Positions 33,683 through 41,800 of a stretch of 41,948 nucleotides of DNA are shown in pieces. The first letter of the stretch is position 1; each line of letters starts with the position of its first letter. A program made the position numbers and the translations under genes. The notes under the pieces are model-generated. The model worked only from the letters and a program-made list of their open reading frames with translations, did no database searches and was not told the DNA's origin. Source of the DNA: Hyphomicrobium sp. (GTDB taxonomy: Bacteria; Pseudomonadota; Alphaproteobacteria; Rhizobiales; Hyphomicrobiaceae). The stretch spans positions 1 to 41,948 of the forward strand of contig JASBSU010000052.1 of assembly GCA_030148725.1 (NCBI GenBank). The letters run 5' to 3'.

Positions 33683-34057
33683 TCAGCCGGTTTCGGCTGG
33701 CCGCTGCTCGGTCTTGGCTTCGGTGAACTGTTGGTATGCCTCCAGGGCGTGGGCAGCATACATCACCGACGGGCCAGCACCCATGTAGATGGCCATGCCG
33801 AGCGTCTCCAGGATTTCTTCGGAGGTTGCTCCGCGATCGGATGCGGCCTTGGCGTGGAAGGCGATGCAGTCGTCGCAGCGCACCGCAACGCCGATGGCGA
33901 GCGCGATCAACTCTTTCGTCTTGGTGTCCAGGGCTCCGGCCTTCGTCGCTGCCTGAGCGATGCCAGAGAAAGCCTTCATCACGTCCGGCGCGCCACCGCG
34001 CATCTCACGCAGCCCTGCTCCGAGGGTGCGGGTCATCTCGATCCAGTCTTTGTTCAT
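33683..34057 (-). CDS. Carboxymuconolactone decarboxylase/AhpD-like protein
   Basis: From ATG 34057 (GGAGG 6 bases upstream) the product has 124 residues. The AhpD-type redox motif CDDCIAFH (CxxC with His) lies at about residues 58-65, after the helix KTKELIALAIGVAVR, and is followed by GATSEEILETLGMAIYMGAG. Such proteins are small peroxidase-linked disulfide reductases or related stress proteins. The substrate is unknown. The neighbouring stress-type promoters suggest a defensive role, but no promoter of that kind is seen directly before this gene. Confidence 0.88.
   Translation of the reverse strand: MNKDWIEMTRTLGAGLREMRGGAPDVMKAFSGIAQAATKAGALDTKTKELIALAIGVAVRCDDCIAFHAKAASDRGATSEEILETLGMAIYMGAGPSVMYAAHALEAYQQFTEAKTEQRPAETG
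33684..33699. terminator. Two-way terminator candidate between the SDR and AhpD-like genes
   Basis: CAGCCG (33684-33689) pairs with CGGCTG (33694-33699) around GTTT. It begins inside the stop codon of the minus-strand gene and 2 bases after the SDR stop. Confidence 0.5.
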
Positions 34058-34170
34058 CGGGCCTCCGGCGGGGGTGGTTCGCAAGCCCAAGTTCGCAGGA
34101 GGGAGATGCCACTGCATTGATCGCCGTCACGCGATTTCATGTTTTGTTCGCGCGCGTGCGTCGATCGGCC

Positions 34171-34195
34171 GGAACGAGGCCTTGCGGTCGCCGTT
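34171..34195 (+). promoter_or_regulatory. EcfG-type promoter for the 59-residue protein
   Basis: GGAAC (34171-34175), 16 bases, then CGTT (34192-34195). The start would fall near 34202, leaving a leader of about 18 bases that contains GAGGAGG (34208-34214) before the ATG at 34220. Confidence 0.7.
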
Positions 34196-34219
34196 GAGTC
34201 TCAAAGTGAGGAGGACGCC

Positions 34220-34399
34220 ATGGCTGGCAAGACAATCGATTTCGATGAAAACACCGAGGTTGGCGGGTTCAATCCAGAGCGGCACGTGGAAAAGAAGAAG
34301 GCCCCGGTAGGTCCTGCGCCGACCGATGATCCCAAGCACGCAGCAGCAGCAGATCTGGAAAAAAGATTGAAGGATGCGGCGGAGAAAAACCGCGGCTAG
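34220..34399 (+). CDS. Small charged protein under a stress promoter
   Basis: A 59-residue, very polar protein with no signal peptide or membrane span, ending in a charged helix (DLEKRLKDAAEKNRG). The proline/lysine-rich centre (EKKKAPVGPAPTDDP) should be disordered. I do not recognise a family. Support for it being real comes from the strong GAGGAGG at the right distance and the EcfG-type promoter just upstream. It precedes the phosphoesterase gene by 57 bases and may be co-transcribed with it. Confidence 0.7.
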   Translation: MAGKTIDFDENTEVGGFNPERHVEKKKAPVGPAPTDDPKHAAAADLEKRLKDAAEKNRG

Positions 34400-34456
34400 G
34401 GCACGCAATTCTTAAGATGATGTCCCTAGTCTGGCGGATCTGACAGCGAAACGCCG

Positions 34457-35188
34457 ATGCCCAGCAAGCTATCAACGTACCGCGCGAAGCGCGACTTCGA
34501 GAAGACGCAGGAGCCGAGCGGGACCGCGAAGGTGCGCGCGGCTGACTATCCGCGCTTCGTGATCCAGAAGCACGATGCGTCGCGGCTGCACTATGACCTG
34601 CGGCTGGAGCATGACGGCGTTTTCAAGTCGTGGGCAGTGACGAAAGGGCCATCGCTCAATCCGAAAGACAAGCGACTCGCGGTCGAGGTGGAGGATCATC
34701 CGCTCGACTATGGCGACTTCGAAGGCACCATTCCTGCCGGCGAGTACGGTGGCGGCACGGTGATGCTTTGGGATCGGGGGTTCTGGGTTCCGGAAGGCGA
34801 CGAGGACATCAATGCCGCGCTGGAGAAAGGCGAGTTGAAGTTCGTCCTAGCCGGTGAAAAGCTGAAGGGCCGCTTCGTGCTCGTTCGCATGAAGGGCGAC
34901 AAGTTTGGCGGCAAGCGCAACAACTGGCTGCTGATAAAACACAAGGATGATTGGGCGACCGGCGATGGGGAAGCGATTCTAAAAAAGGACAAGTCGGTCG
35001 CGTCCGGGCGCACGATGGCCCAGATCGCTAGCGGCAAGGGTAAGGCTCCCACGCCGTTCATGCTCGCGACACGCAAGGCTTTCAAGCCGGACGCAGTCTG
35101 GAGCACCAACGTCAAGAAGGACGATTCGCCGGCGGGTCGGCCGGCAAAGCGCAAGGTCTCAAGTGCCAACAAGCGCGCGGTGCACTAA
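34457..35188 (+). CDS. Stand-alone LigD-type DNA 3'-phosphoesterase
   Basis: The 243-residue protein matches the N-terminal phosphoesterase module of DNA ligase D: residues FVIQKHDASRLHYDLRLEHD give the metal ligands and catalytic residues His39, His45, Asp47 and Arg49, and His81 lies in VEDHPLDYGDFEG. GEYGGGTVMLWDRG and NNWLLIKH complete the module. The C-terminal 60 residues are basic and probably disordered (DNA binding). Ligase and polymerase modules are absent, and none lie in the window. The activity, removing 3'-phosphates or ribonucleotides from broken ends, is the family expectation. Confidence 0.88.
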   Translation: MPSKLSTYRAKRDFEKTQEPSGTAKVRAADYPRFVIQKHDASRLHYDLRLEHDGVFKSWAVTKGPSLNPKDKRLAVEVEDHPLDYGDFEGTIPAGEYGGGTVMLWDRGFWVPEGDEDINAALEKGELKFVLAGEKLKGRFVLVRMKGDKFGGKRNNWLLIKHKDDWATGDGEAILKKDKSVASGRTMAQIASGKGKAPTPFMLATRKAFKPDAVWSTNVKKDDSPAGRPAKRKVSSANKRAVH

Positions 35189-35226
35189 GCTGTTGCCCGT
35201 CTGCCTGCCGCTCAGGGCCCTTCTTC

Positions 35227-35859
35227 ATGCGCACCAGCGCCGTCGAGACTGCCGCGCTCTTCGGACTGCGTCCGCTGCACCGGCAAGATTTGCCGGTCGA
35301 GACGAAGGCGCTGGCTAAATTCCTCATCGGCAAAATATTGGTGCGCGAGGATGCAAGCGGCGTGCTTGCGGGGCGGATCGTCGAAACCGAAGCTTATCCG
35401 CCGGGAGACGATGCTGCGCACCACCGCAGTGGACGCACGCGGCGCAATGCTTCGCTGTTTCTCGCGCACGGACATGTCTACGTTTACCGCGCGTACGGGA
35501 CGGCGATGATGCTCAATATGTCGAGCGAGGCGGAGGGCGTCGGCGGCGGCGTACTGATCCGCGCGGCAGAGCCGATGATCGGAATCGACGTCATGCGCAC
35601 ACGGCGCGGCATTGACGACATCCATCGCCTAGCGCGGGGGCCCGGTTGTCTTGCGCAAGCGTTCGCTATCGATTTCGCGCTCGATGGATCGCATTATGGG
35701 GCCGGCAATGCGCTGTGGATCGGCGCCGATGAAAGCAAGCCACCGCGCGTCGCTCGATCGGTCCGCATCGGCATCACGCGCGATGCCGACAAGCCTTTGC
35801 GATATTTCGTGCGCGGCAGCCGCTTTGTGAGCGGGCCAGCCAAGCTCAATGCCGGCTGA
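35227..35859 (+). CDS. mpg: DNA-3-methyladenine glycosylase (AAG/Mpg family)
   Basis: A 210-residue base-excision enzyme that removes alkylated purines. The catalytic Glu is in RIVETEAYPPGDDAAHH, followed by HVYVYRAYGTAMMLNM and VLIRAAEPMIG, all standard for the Mpg fold. Length is normal. No good ribosome site precedes the ATG, suggesting coupling to the phosphoesterase gene 38 bases upstream. The two form a DNA repair pair. Confidence 0.9.
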   Translation: MRTSAVETAALFGLRPLHRQDLPVETKALAKFLIGKILVREDASGVLAGRIVETEAYPPGDDAAHHRSGRTRRNASLFLAHGHVYVYRAYGTAMMLNMSSEAEGVGGGVLIRAAEPMIGIDVMRTRRGIDDIHRLARGPGCLAQAFAIDFALDGSHYGAGNALWIGADESKPPRVARSVRIGITRDADKPLRYFVRGSRFVSGPAKLNAG

Positions 35860-35870
35860 CCCGGTTCGCC

Positions 35871-36629
35871 TCAGTTGGGGCGGTAGGCGCCCGGCGGGAC
35901 CATTCCATCGACATAAGCCAAGTACAGCGCGTCGAGCTGGGCCCACAGCACATTGCACTTGAAGCGAACGGCGTCGACGCACGCTTCCTGCATGTCCCGG
36001 GTGCGGGCATTGGTTTTTACGAACTCGAGCGCGAATGTCGCGTCACGCGGCGCCTGCGTGAGCCGGCGCTTGAAGTAGGCCATGACGTCGTCATTGACGA
36101 AGTCGTAGCCCGCGAGCATTCCCGAAATGCGCTCACGGTGGATCGATGGTGCGAACAACTCGGTGAGCGAAGATGCGACCGCTACGGCAAGAGGCTGCTC
36201 GACGACGAAGCGCACGTAGGCTTCGACGGCGAAGCGGGTAGCGGGAAGTGCGCCACGCATGCTCGTGACGTAATCACGGTCGAGCCCGAGGCAATCGGTG
36301 AGCTTTAGCCAGCGCTCGATGCCGCCGAGCTCATCGGGCGGCAGGCCGTCGTGATCGTGGATGCGGTGGATCCATTCGCGACGGAACTCGCGATCCAGAA
36401 CGCGGCTCATCAGAGCGGCATCCTTGCGCGGTACGGCTTCCTGATAACAGTAGCGGTTGAGCGCCCAGGCGGCGACCTGTCCCTTGTCCAGCTTGCCGCC
36501 GTGCAACAGCTTATGGAACGGATGCTTGTCGTGATAGCGCTCTTCGCCGACGGCGCGGATAGCGGCCTCGAAGGCTTCAGGGCTCCACGGCTTCTCTGTT
36601 GCTTCGAATGCTCGGACAAATTCGTTCAC
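35871..36629 (-). CDS. pqqC: Pyrroloquinoline-quinone synthase PqqC
   Basis: The 252-residue oxidase catalyses the last ring-closing oxidation in PQQ synthesis. Conserved PqqC segments are present: YHDKHPFHKLLHGG, ALNRYCYQEAVPRKDAALMS, GGIERWLKLTDCLGLDRDYV, LPATRFAVEAYVRFV, ASSLTELFAP and YFKRRLTQAPRDATFAL. GTG at 36629 is the start since GGAGG lies 7 bases upstream; the longer frame would run over an FNR box. No pqqA, B, D or E is next to it, so it is separated from the usual operon. A perfect FNR box sits 64 bases upstream. Confidence 0.9.
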   Translation of the reverse strand: MNEFVRAFEATEKPWSPEAFEAAIRAVGEERYHDKHPFHKLLHGGKLDKGQVAAWALNRYCYQEAVPRKDAALMSRVLDREFRREWIHRIHDHDGLPPDELGGIERWLKLTDCLGLDRDYVTSMRGALPATRFAVEAYVRFVVEQPLAVAVASSLTELFAPSIHRERISGMLAGYDFVNDDVMAYFKRRLTQAPRDATFALEFVKTNARTRDMQEACVDAVRFKCNVLWAQLDALYLAYVDGMVPPGAYRPN

Positions 36630-36662
36630 GGCTTTCCTCCAGACATGCCTTAGCGTTTCTGG

Positions 36663-36677
36663 GCGCACTGTGTGCGC
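36663..36677. promoter_or_regulatory. Palindrome in the pqqC leader
   Basis: GCGCAC (36663-36668) and GTGCGC (36672-36677) are a perfect 6-bp inverted repeat around TGT. It lies between the FNR box and the pqqC start, in the region where a -10 would be expected, so it could be an operator or a leader hairpin. Confidence 0.35.
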
Positions 36678-36693
36678 AAGGCAGCTGGTTTGC

Positions 36694-36707
36694 TTGATCC
36701 AAATCAA
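36694..36707. promoter_or_regulatory. Perfect FNR box upstream of pqqC
   Basis: TTGAT-CCAA-ATCAA, identical to the FNR/FixK consensus TTGAT-N4-ATCAA. Its centre is 71 bases from the pqqC GTG, so a start 41 bases downstream would leave a 30-base leader containing the GGAGG. It is also 43 bases past the end of the FNR-type regulator gene. Confidence 0.75.
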
Positions 36708-36749
36708 GTGCCGGATCAATCAGCGCTCAAAGACGCGTGAGGTGCGCGT

Positions 36750-37463
36750 TCAGTCGCTCGCCGCCAGGGTGTGCAGCATCGCGGGACTGAGAATGTTGAT
36801 GCTGCGGCGTCCCGCAGTTGAAATGACGCCAGCGTCCTTCAGGTGGCGGAACTCGCGGCTCACTGTCTCCAGGGTCAGGCCAAGAGCATCGGCGATCTCG
36901 ATGCGTGAAAGCGGCAACTCAAATCGCGACGGCAGTTCGGCGGCCTTGCCGCAGGCTGGTGGGGGGGCAACGCGCGTCGCCATGGAAATCAAAAGACTTG
37001 CGACTTTCTCTCGCGCGGTCTTACGGCCCAAAAGGAACATCCACTCGCGTGCGGTTTCAAGATCGCTGAGCGCTCGACGATAGAGAGCCTGCTCGAGCGA
37101 GGGATGGCTGCGCATGATGTTCTCGAACGCGGTGCGAGAGAAACAGCAAAGCTCCAGCGGGGTCGTTGCTTCGGCGACGAGGGAGTTCTTGCTCAGATAC
37201 GGATGGCCGACGAAATCAGCCGGGTACTGCAGCCCCACGATCTGAAGCCGTCCGTCCTTCTGGGCTTTGACGAGCTTGACGACGCCGGACACGATGATGG
37301 CGAGCCATCCGAGGCCCTGGTGATCGCTCTGAATCACCTGGCCTGCGGGAATGCGGCGATGGTGGGCGATCGGGACCAGCTCGCGCGCAGCTTCGTCGGA
37401 AACCTCGCTGCATAACGAGGTTTGCCGAACGGCGCAGCGTTCGCAGTATAGCCTGGCTCTCAT
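36750..37463 (-). CDS. FNR-type (CRP/FNR family) oxygen-responsive regulator
   Basis: A 237-residue regulator. N-terminal Cys7, Cys10 and Cys18 in YCERCAVRQTSLC, with Cys106/Cys107 in LELCCFSR, could hold an oxygen-sensitive iron-sulfur cluster as in FNR and FnrL. The cyclic-nucleotide-type beta-roll (about 25-120) and dimer helix precede the helix-turn-helix RIEIADALGLTLETVSREFR, whose E-xx-SR recognition pattern is that of proteins reading TTGAT half-sites. A near-consensus FNR box precedes it and a perfect one follows it before pqqC. Whether it is an FnrL or FixK-like member cannot be settled here. Confidence 0.87.
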   Translation of the reverse strand: MRARLYCERCAVRQTSLCSEVSDEAARELVPIAHHRRIPAGQVIQSDHQGLGWLAIIVSGVVKLVKAQKDGRLQIVGLQYPADFVGHPYLSKNSLVAEATTPLELCCFSRTAFENIMRSHPSLEQALYRRALSDLETAREWMFLLGRKTAREKVASLLISMATRVAPPPACGKAAELPSRFELPLSRIEIADALGLTLETVSREFRHLKDAGVISTAGRRSINILSPAMLHTLAASD

Positions 37464-37546
37464 ATGCCCACCGCCGCTTGCGTGCCTTTGCAGACGTCGG
37501 CCTGCGCACGAATGCGCTAGTTTGCTTATGCTTGGCCGATTGGACT

Positions 37547-37560
37547 TTGACCCAAATCAA
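37547..37560. promoter_or_regulatory. Near-perfect FNR box upstream of the regulator gene
   Basis: TTGAC-CCAA-ATCAA differs from the consensus at one base. Its centre is 90 bases before the regulator's ATG and 41 bases past the RND adaptor stop. It suggests autoregulation of the FNR-type gene. Confidence 0.6.
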
Positions 37561-37601
37561 AGGCGCGGTGGCACACTGCTGCGGCGTCAGGTTTCTGCAT
37601 C

Positions 37602-38792
37602 TTACGGTTTAGCTGCGGCCGATTTCAGCGGTGTGGTGACGACTTCCACGGCATCGTTCGGGCGAAGGAGGGCATTGGGGCTGAGGATCACCCGGTCGGC
37701 GACGGTGATTCCGGAGGCAATGACGACCTTCTCGCCGAGGTCGCGGTCGATGGCGACGGGGCGTAGCTGGAAGCGGCTTTCAGAGTCGACGATGGCGACC
37801 ATCTGGCGACCGCTGCGCGTGATGAGCGTATTCGTCGGGACGCTCACCAGACCGGCGGCCTGTGTCACCTCGATCATGACCTGCCCATTCATGCCGGCCG
37901 GGATGGCGTTATCGGTGTTCGGCATCAGCAACTCAGCACGCATGGTGCTGGATGCCTGGTCTATAAGGCCCGATACGCGCACGATGCGGGCAGTGAGGGT
38001 GCCGGGCAACTCGGCGAATGCGACCTTGGCGTTCGCGCCGGGCTTGACGGACAGAGCCGAGGATTGCGGCACATCGATCAGGATGCGCAGCTCGTCGAGA
38101 CGCGCGATGCGCAGCAGGTAGCCGCCGGGCTGCGTCGCGTCACCTGAGACTTTGTCGCCGCGCTCGACGTGCCGGGCGATGATCGTTCCATCGAACGGTG
38201 CTCGTACGGACTGGAAGCTTTGCACCTCTTCAAGCCGCTTCACTTCTGCCAGCGCGGCAGCGAGATCGGCCTGCGTTGTTTGCATCGTAGCGCGCCGCTC
38301 GTCGACCGTTTGTACCGAGACGTGTCCCTTGTCGACGAGGCTCTCGCCCCGCTGCAGCGTCGCTTCGGCCAGCAGCAGGCGGGCGCGGACCTGGTCGGCT
38401 GCGGCGCGTGCACGGCGCAACTCTTGCTCGATCTCAGGGGCTTCGATGACGACGAGCACGTCGCCTGCCTTCACCTTGTCGCCGATATCGACGCGACGTT
38501 CCGATACAATTCCACTGGCGCGCGACGACAGAAGCGCTTCCTCGGCGGGGGCGGTGCGGCCGGACAGCGTGAGGATCGTCGTTCCCGCCAGCGCCTCCGG
38601 CATCACGACGCGGACGGTGCGAGGGGCGGGCTTTGTTTCCTTCTTGATTGGGAGCGGTGCCTTCGGCTCGGAGAATCCGGCGACCTGCATCATATTGCTG
38701 AGTGTCGCCGCACCACCGGCTTGCGTCGCCCAGACCGCGATGCCGACGCACGCGGCGATAGCCACGGCGAAGGCGATGAGCTTGCGGTTCAT
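37602..38792 (-). CDS. RND efflux periplasmic adaptor (membrane fusion protein)
   Basis: The 396-residue protein has an N-terminal anchor (MNRKLIAFAVAIAACVGIAV) followed by a basic linker. The barrel-sandwich hybrid halves (VDIGDKVKAGDVLVVIEAPE and FDGTIIARHVERGDKV) flank a long coiled-coil hairpin (about 115-195), then a beta-barrel and membrane-proximal domain. It connects the inner-membrane pump to an outer-membrane channel. It starts 16 bases after the permease gene, in the less usual order permease then adaptor. Confidence 0.9.
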   Translation of the reverse strand: MNRKLIAFAVAIAACVGIAVWATQAGGAATLSNMMQVAGFSEPKAPLPIKKETKPAPRTVRVVMPEALAGTTILTLSGRTAPAEEALLSSRASGIVSERRVDIGDKVKAGDVLVVIEAPEIEQELRRARAAADQVRARLLLAEATLQRGESLVDKGHVSVQTVDERRATMQTTQADLAAALAEVKRLEEVQSFQSVRAPFDGTIIARHVERGDKVSGDATQPGGYLLRIARLDELRILIDVPQSSALSVKPGANAKVAFAELPGTLTARIVRVSGLIDQASSTMRAELLMPNTDNAIPAGMNGQVMIEVTQAAGLVSVPTNTLITRSGRQMVAIVDSESRFQLRPVAIDRDLGEKVVIASGITVADRVILSPNALLRPNDAVEVVTTPLKSAAAKP

Positions 38793-38808
38793 GAAAGGAG
38801 CTCCATGG

Positions 38809-41800
38809 TCATTCGGCCGGTGCCGGCGCTTGGCCGGCAGCGATGTGCGTTTCCTGGGACGGCTTGCGGCGACCGATCCCGGCGAGGGTCGAGAACAGGA
38901 ACGGCACGAACGTCAAGGTGGCGCAGGTGCCGAAGATGAGCCCGCCGACTACGGCGCGGCCCAATGGCGCGTTCTGCTCACCGCCCTCGCCGTGTCCGAT
39001 AGCCATCGGAAGAATGCCGACGATCATTGCCGTCGCTGTCATCAATACGGGACGCAGGCGGGTGCGGGCGGCGTCGATGGCGGCCTGCCGGCTCGTTTCG
39101 CCGTGCAGCAGGCGGTCGCGGGCAAAGCTGGTAACAAGGACGCTGTTCGCCGTCGATACGCCGATGACCATGATGAGACCGGTCAAGGCGGGTACGGAGA
39201 GCGGCGTCCCGGTCAGATACAGTGCGATGAGAGCGCCGGATATCGCGACGGGAAGCCCGCCCATCGCGATGCCGGGCATGATCCATGACTGGAAGTTCAC
39301 GACCATCACGAGATAGACGAACACCGCTGCGAGGGCGAGGCCGCCAAGCATTTCGGTGTACGCCTGGTCCATCGACTGTGCCTGTCCGGCAATCTCTATG
39401 CGATTGCCGGGTTTCAGGCGCGGGCGCGCTTCATTGACGAGCGAGAGAATGTCTCCGTAGACACCACCGAGATCGCGGCCTTCGACGTTGGCGAGGAGCG
39501 TTGTCGTCGGTTGCAGGGTCGTGCGATCGATATTCGCGGGTATGCGGCGGATCTGTAGCGAGGCGAATGCGCGCAATGGGATGGTGTCGCCACCCGCCGA
39601 GGGTCGCACCGGGGTGTTGAGTAACTGCTCGAGCGAGGTGAGGTTGGTCGGCGGCGCCACGACCTGCACGGTGTAGGCGGCGCCTTGGGCGGGATCGGCC
39701 CAATAGCTCGGAGACACAGTGCCCGATGCGCCGAGCGCTGCGAGCAGCGCCGTTGCAGCGTCCTGTGGCGTCACACCGATCTGCAAAGCGCGAACACGGT
39801 CGATCTCGAGGTAGTAGGATGTGAGGTCGCGTACCTGTCGCAGGGCGACATCGACAGCACCAGGCACATTGCGCATGCGGCTCATGAGGTCGCGTGCGAT
39901 CTCGGCGTTGCCCAATGCGTCGCGTCCGATAAGGCGCACTTCGATCGCCGTCTGCGCGCTGCCTGCCAGGGTCTGCGATGTGGCATCGGCCGGCCTGAAA
40001 TAGGCGACGAACTCGGGAAAGCGCTCCTTCATCATGCGACGTATCTCGGCGACATACTGTGGCGTCGGGGCATGCTCTTTCGCGAGCTGGATGAGAACCT
40101 CGCCGTCGAATGATCCTACGACGCCGCTCTCGACCCAGGCCATGTTGATCGGTTCCGGGCTTCCGATGTTCTCGGCGATGAAGCCGATTTCGTCCGCAGG
40201 GATGATCTCTCTGATCGCGCGTTGAACCTCGGCGAACTTCTCGGCTGTGTCCTCTATGCGCGTGTTGGTGGGGGCACGCAGATAGACGCGCATCATGCCG
40301 GCGTCGGTCTCTGGGAAGAACTCACGGCCGAGGTGCGTCGCCGCCCAGCCGCCGAGCGACAGCGCGGCGAGCAACCCGAGGAGCGGTATCATTTTGAAGC
40401 GCAGCAGAAGCGTTGCGACGCCCTCGACGATCCTTTCGAGTAGTCCGAGGAAGCGGTCGACAAGGCCGGAAAACCCGCCGGAAGCGTGGTGATGATGCGG
40501 CGACAGCATGAGCGCCGCGAGTGTCGGGACCAACGTCCGCGAGAGTACGTAGGACGCCGCCATGGCGAAGACCACGGCGAGCGCGAGCGGGATGAACACG
40601 AATGCGGCGGTGCCGGAGAGCAGGAACAGCGGCGAGAAGACGATGCAGATCGAGACGGTTGAGACGAACTCGGGGAAGGCGACTTCGCTGGCGCTCTTCA
40701 GAATAGCCTCCTGCAACCCGAGGCCCGCTTCCAAGTTGCGGTTGATATTCTCGATCTCGACGAGGGCGTTGTCGACGAGGATGCCGATAGCCAGCATCAG
40801 TCCGCCGAGCGTCATGAGGTTGAAGGTGTTGCCGGTCAGCGCAAGTCCCGTAATCGAGGCCAGAAGTGCCAGCGGTATCGAGGTCAGAACAATGAGCGAA
40901 GAGCGCCAGCTGCCGAGGAATACCAGCACCACAAAGGCGACGAGCAGGCCGACGATGATGGCCTCGGTCATCACGTTGTCGATTGCCTGTTCGACGAAGA
41001 CCGACTGATCGAAGACGGGGGCAATCGTAATGCCGGGCGGGGCGGCGGCCTGCAGCTCCGGCAGCCGGTCCTTGATGGCTCGGACGATGTCGAGGGTCGA
41101 TGCGTTGCCGAGCTTCAGGATTTGCACGATCACGGCGTTCTGGCCGTCGAGGCGCGCGATGTTGGTTTGGACGGCCTGTCCGTCGCGCACGCTTGCGACA
41201 TCGGATACGCGAACGATGCGGCCATCAACGGAGCGTAGCGGCAGGTCGGCGAAGTTTGCGATGGCCTCCGGGCTGGCGTTGGTCGTGATGGTGATCTCGC
41301 GCTTGTCGACGCGCAGAGCACCGGATGGCAGCGTCAGGTTCTGCGTGGCCGTCGCGCGCGCGATGTCGCTCGCCGCAATGCCGTACGCCTGCAACGCCTC
41401 TGGCTTGAGATCGATCATGATCTGGCGGGCGGCGCCACCATACGGCAGCGTCAAGCGGATGCCAGGGATGGATTGAATTTGTGCGCGCAATTGCAGGCGC
41501 GCGTAGTCGTACAACGCGCCGTCGGTCAGCGTGTCGGAGGCCAGGACGAGCTGGATGATGGGGACGCTCGACGGGACGTAAGGCACGATCAATGGAGGGT
41601 TCGTGCCGGTGGGCATGCGGCGCAGGATCGTCTGACTGACAGAGGTAACCTGGGCGAACGCGTCGGTGACGTTGGTGCCGGGTTGGAAAGTGATGCGCAC
41701 GATGCCGACGCCGTTGATCGTCTCCGAGCGCACCTCTCGCAGGTTGTCGACGTTGTTCATGATGGCAAGCTCGCTGAACGAGGTCAGCTTGCTCGCCATC

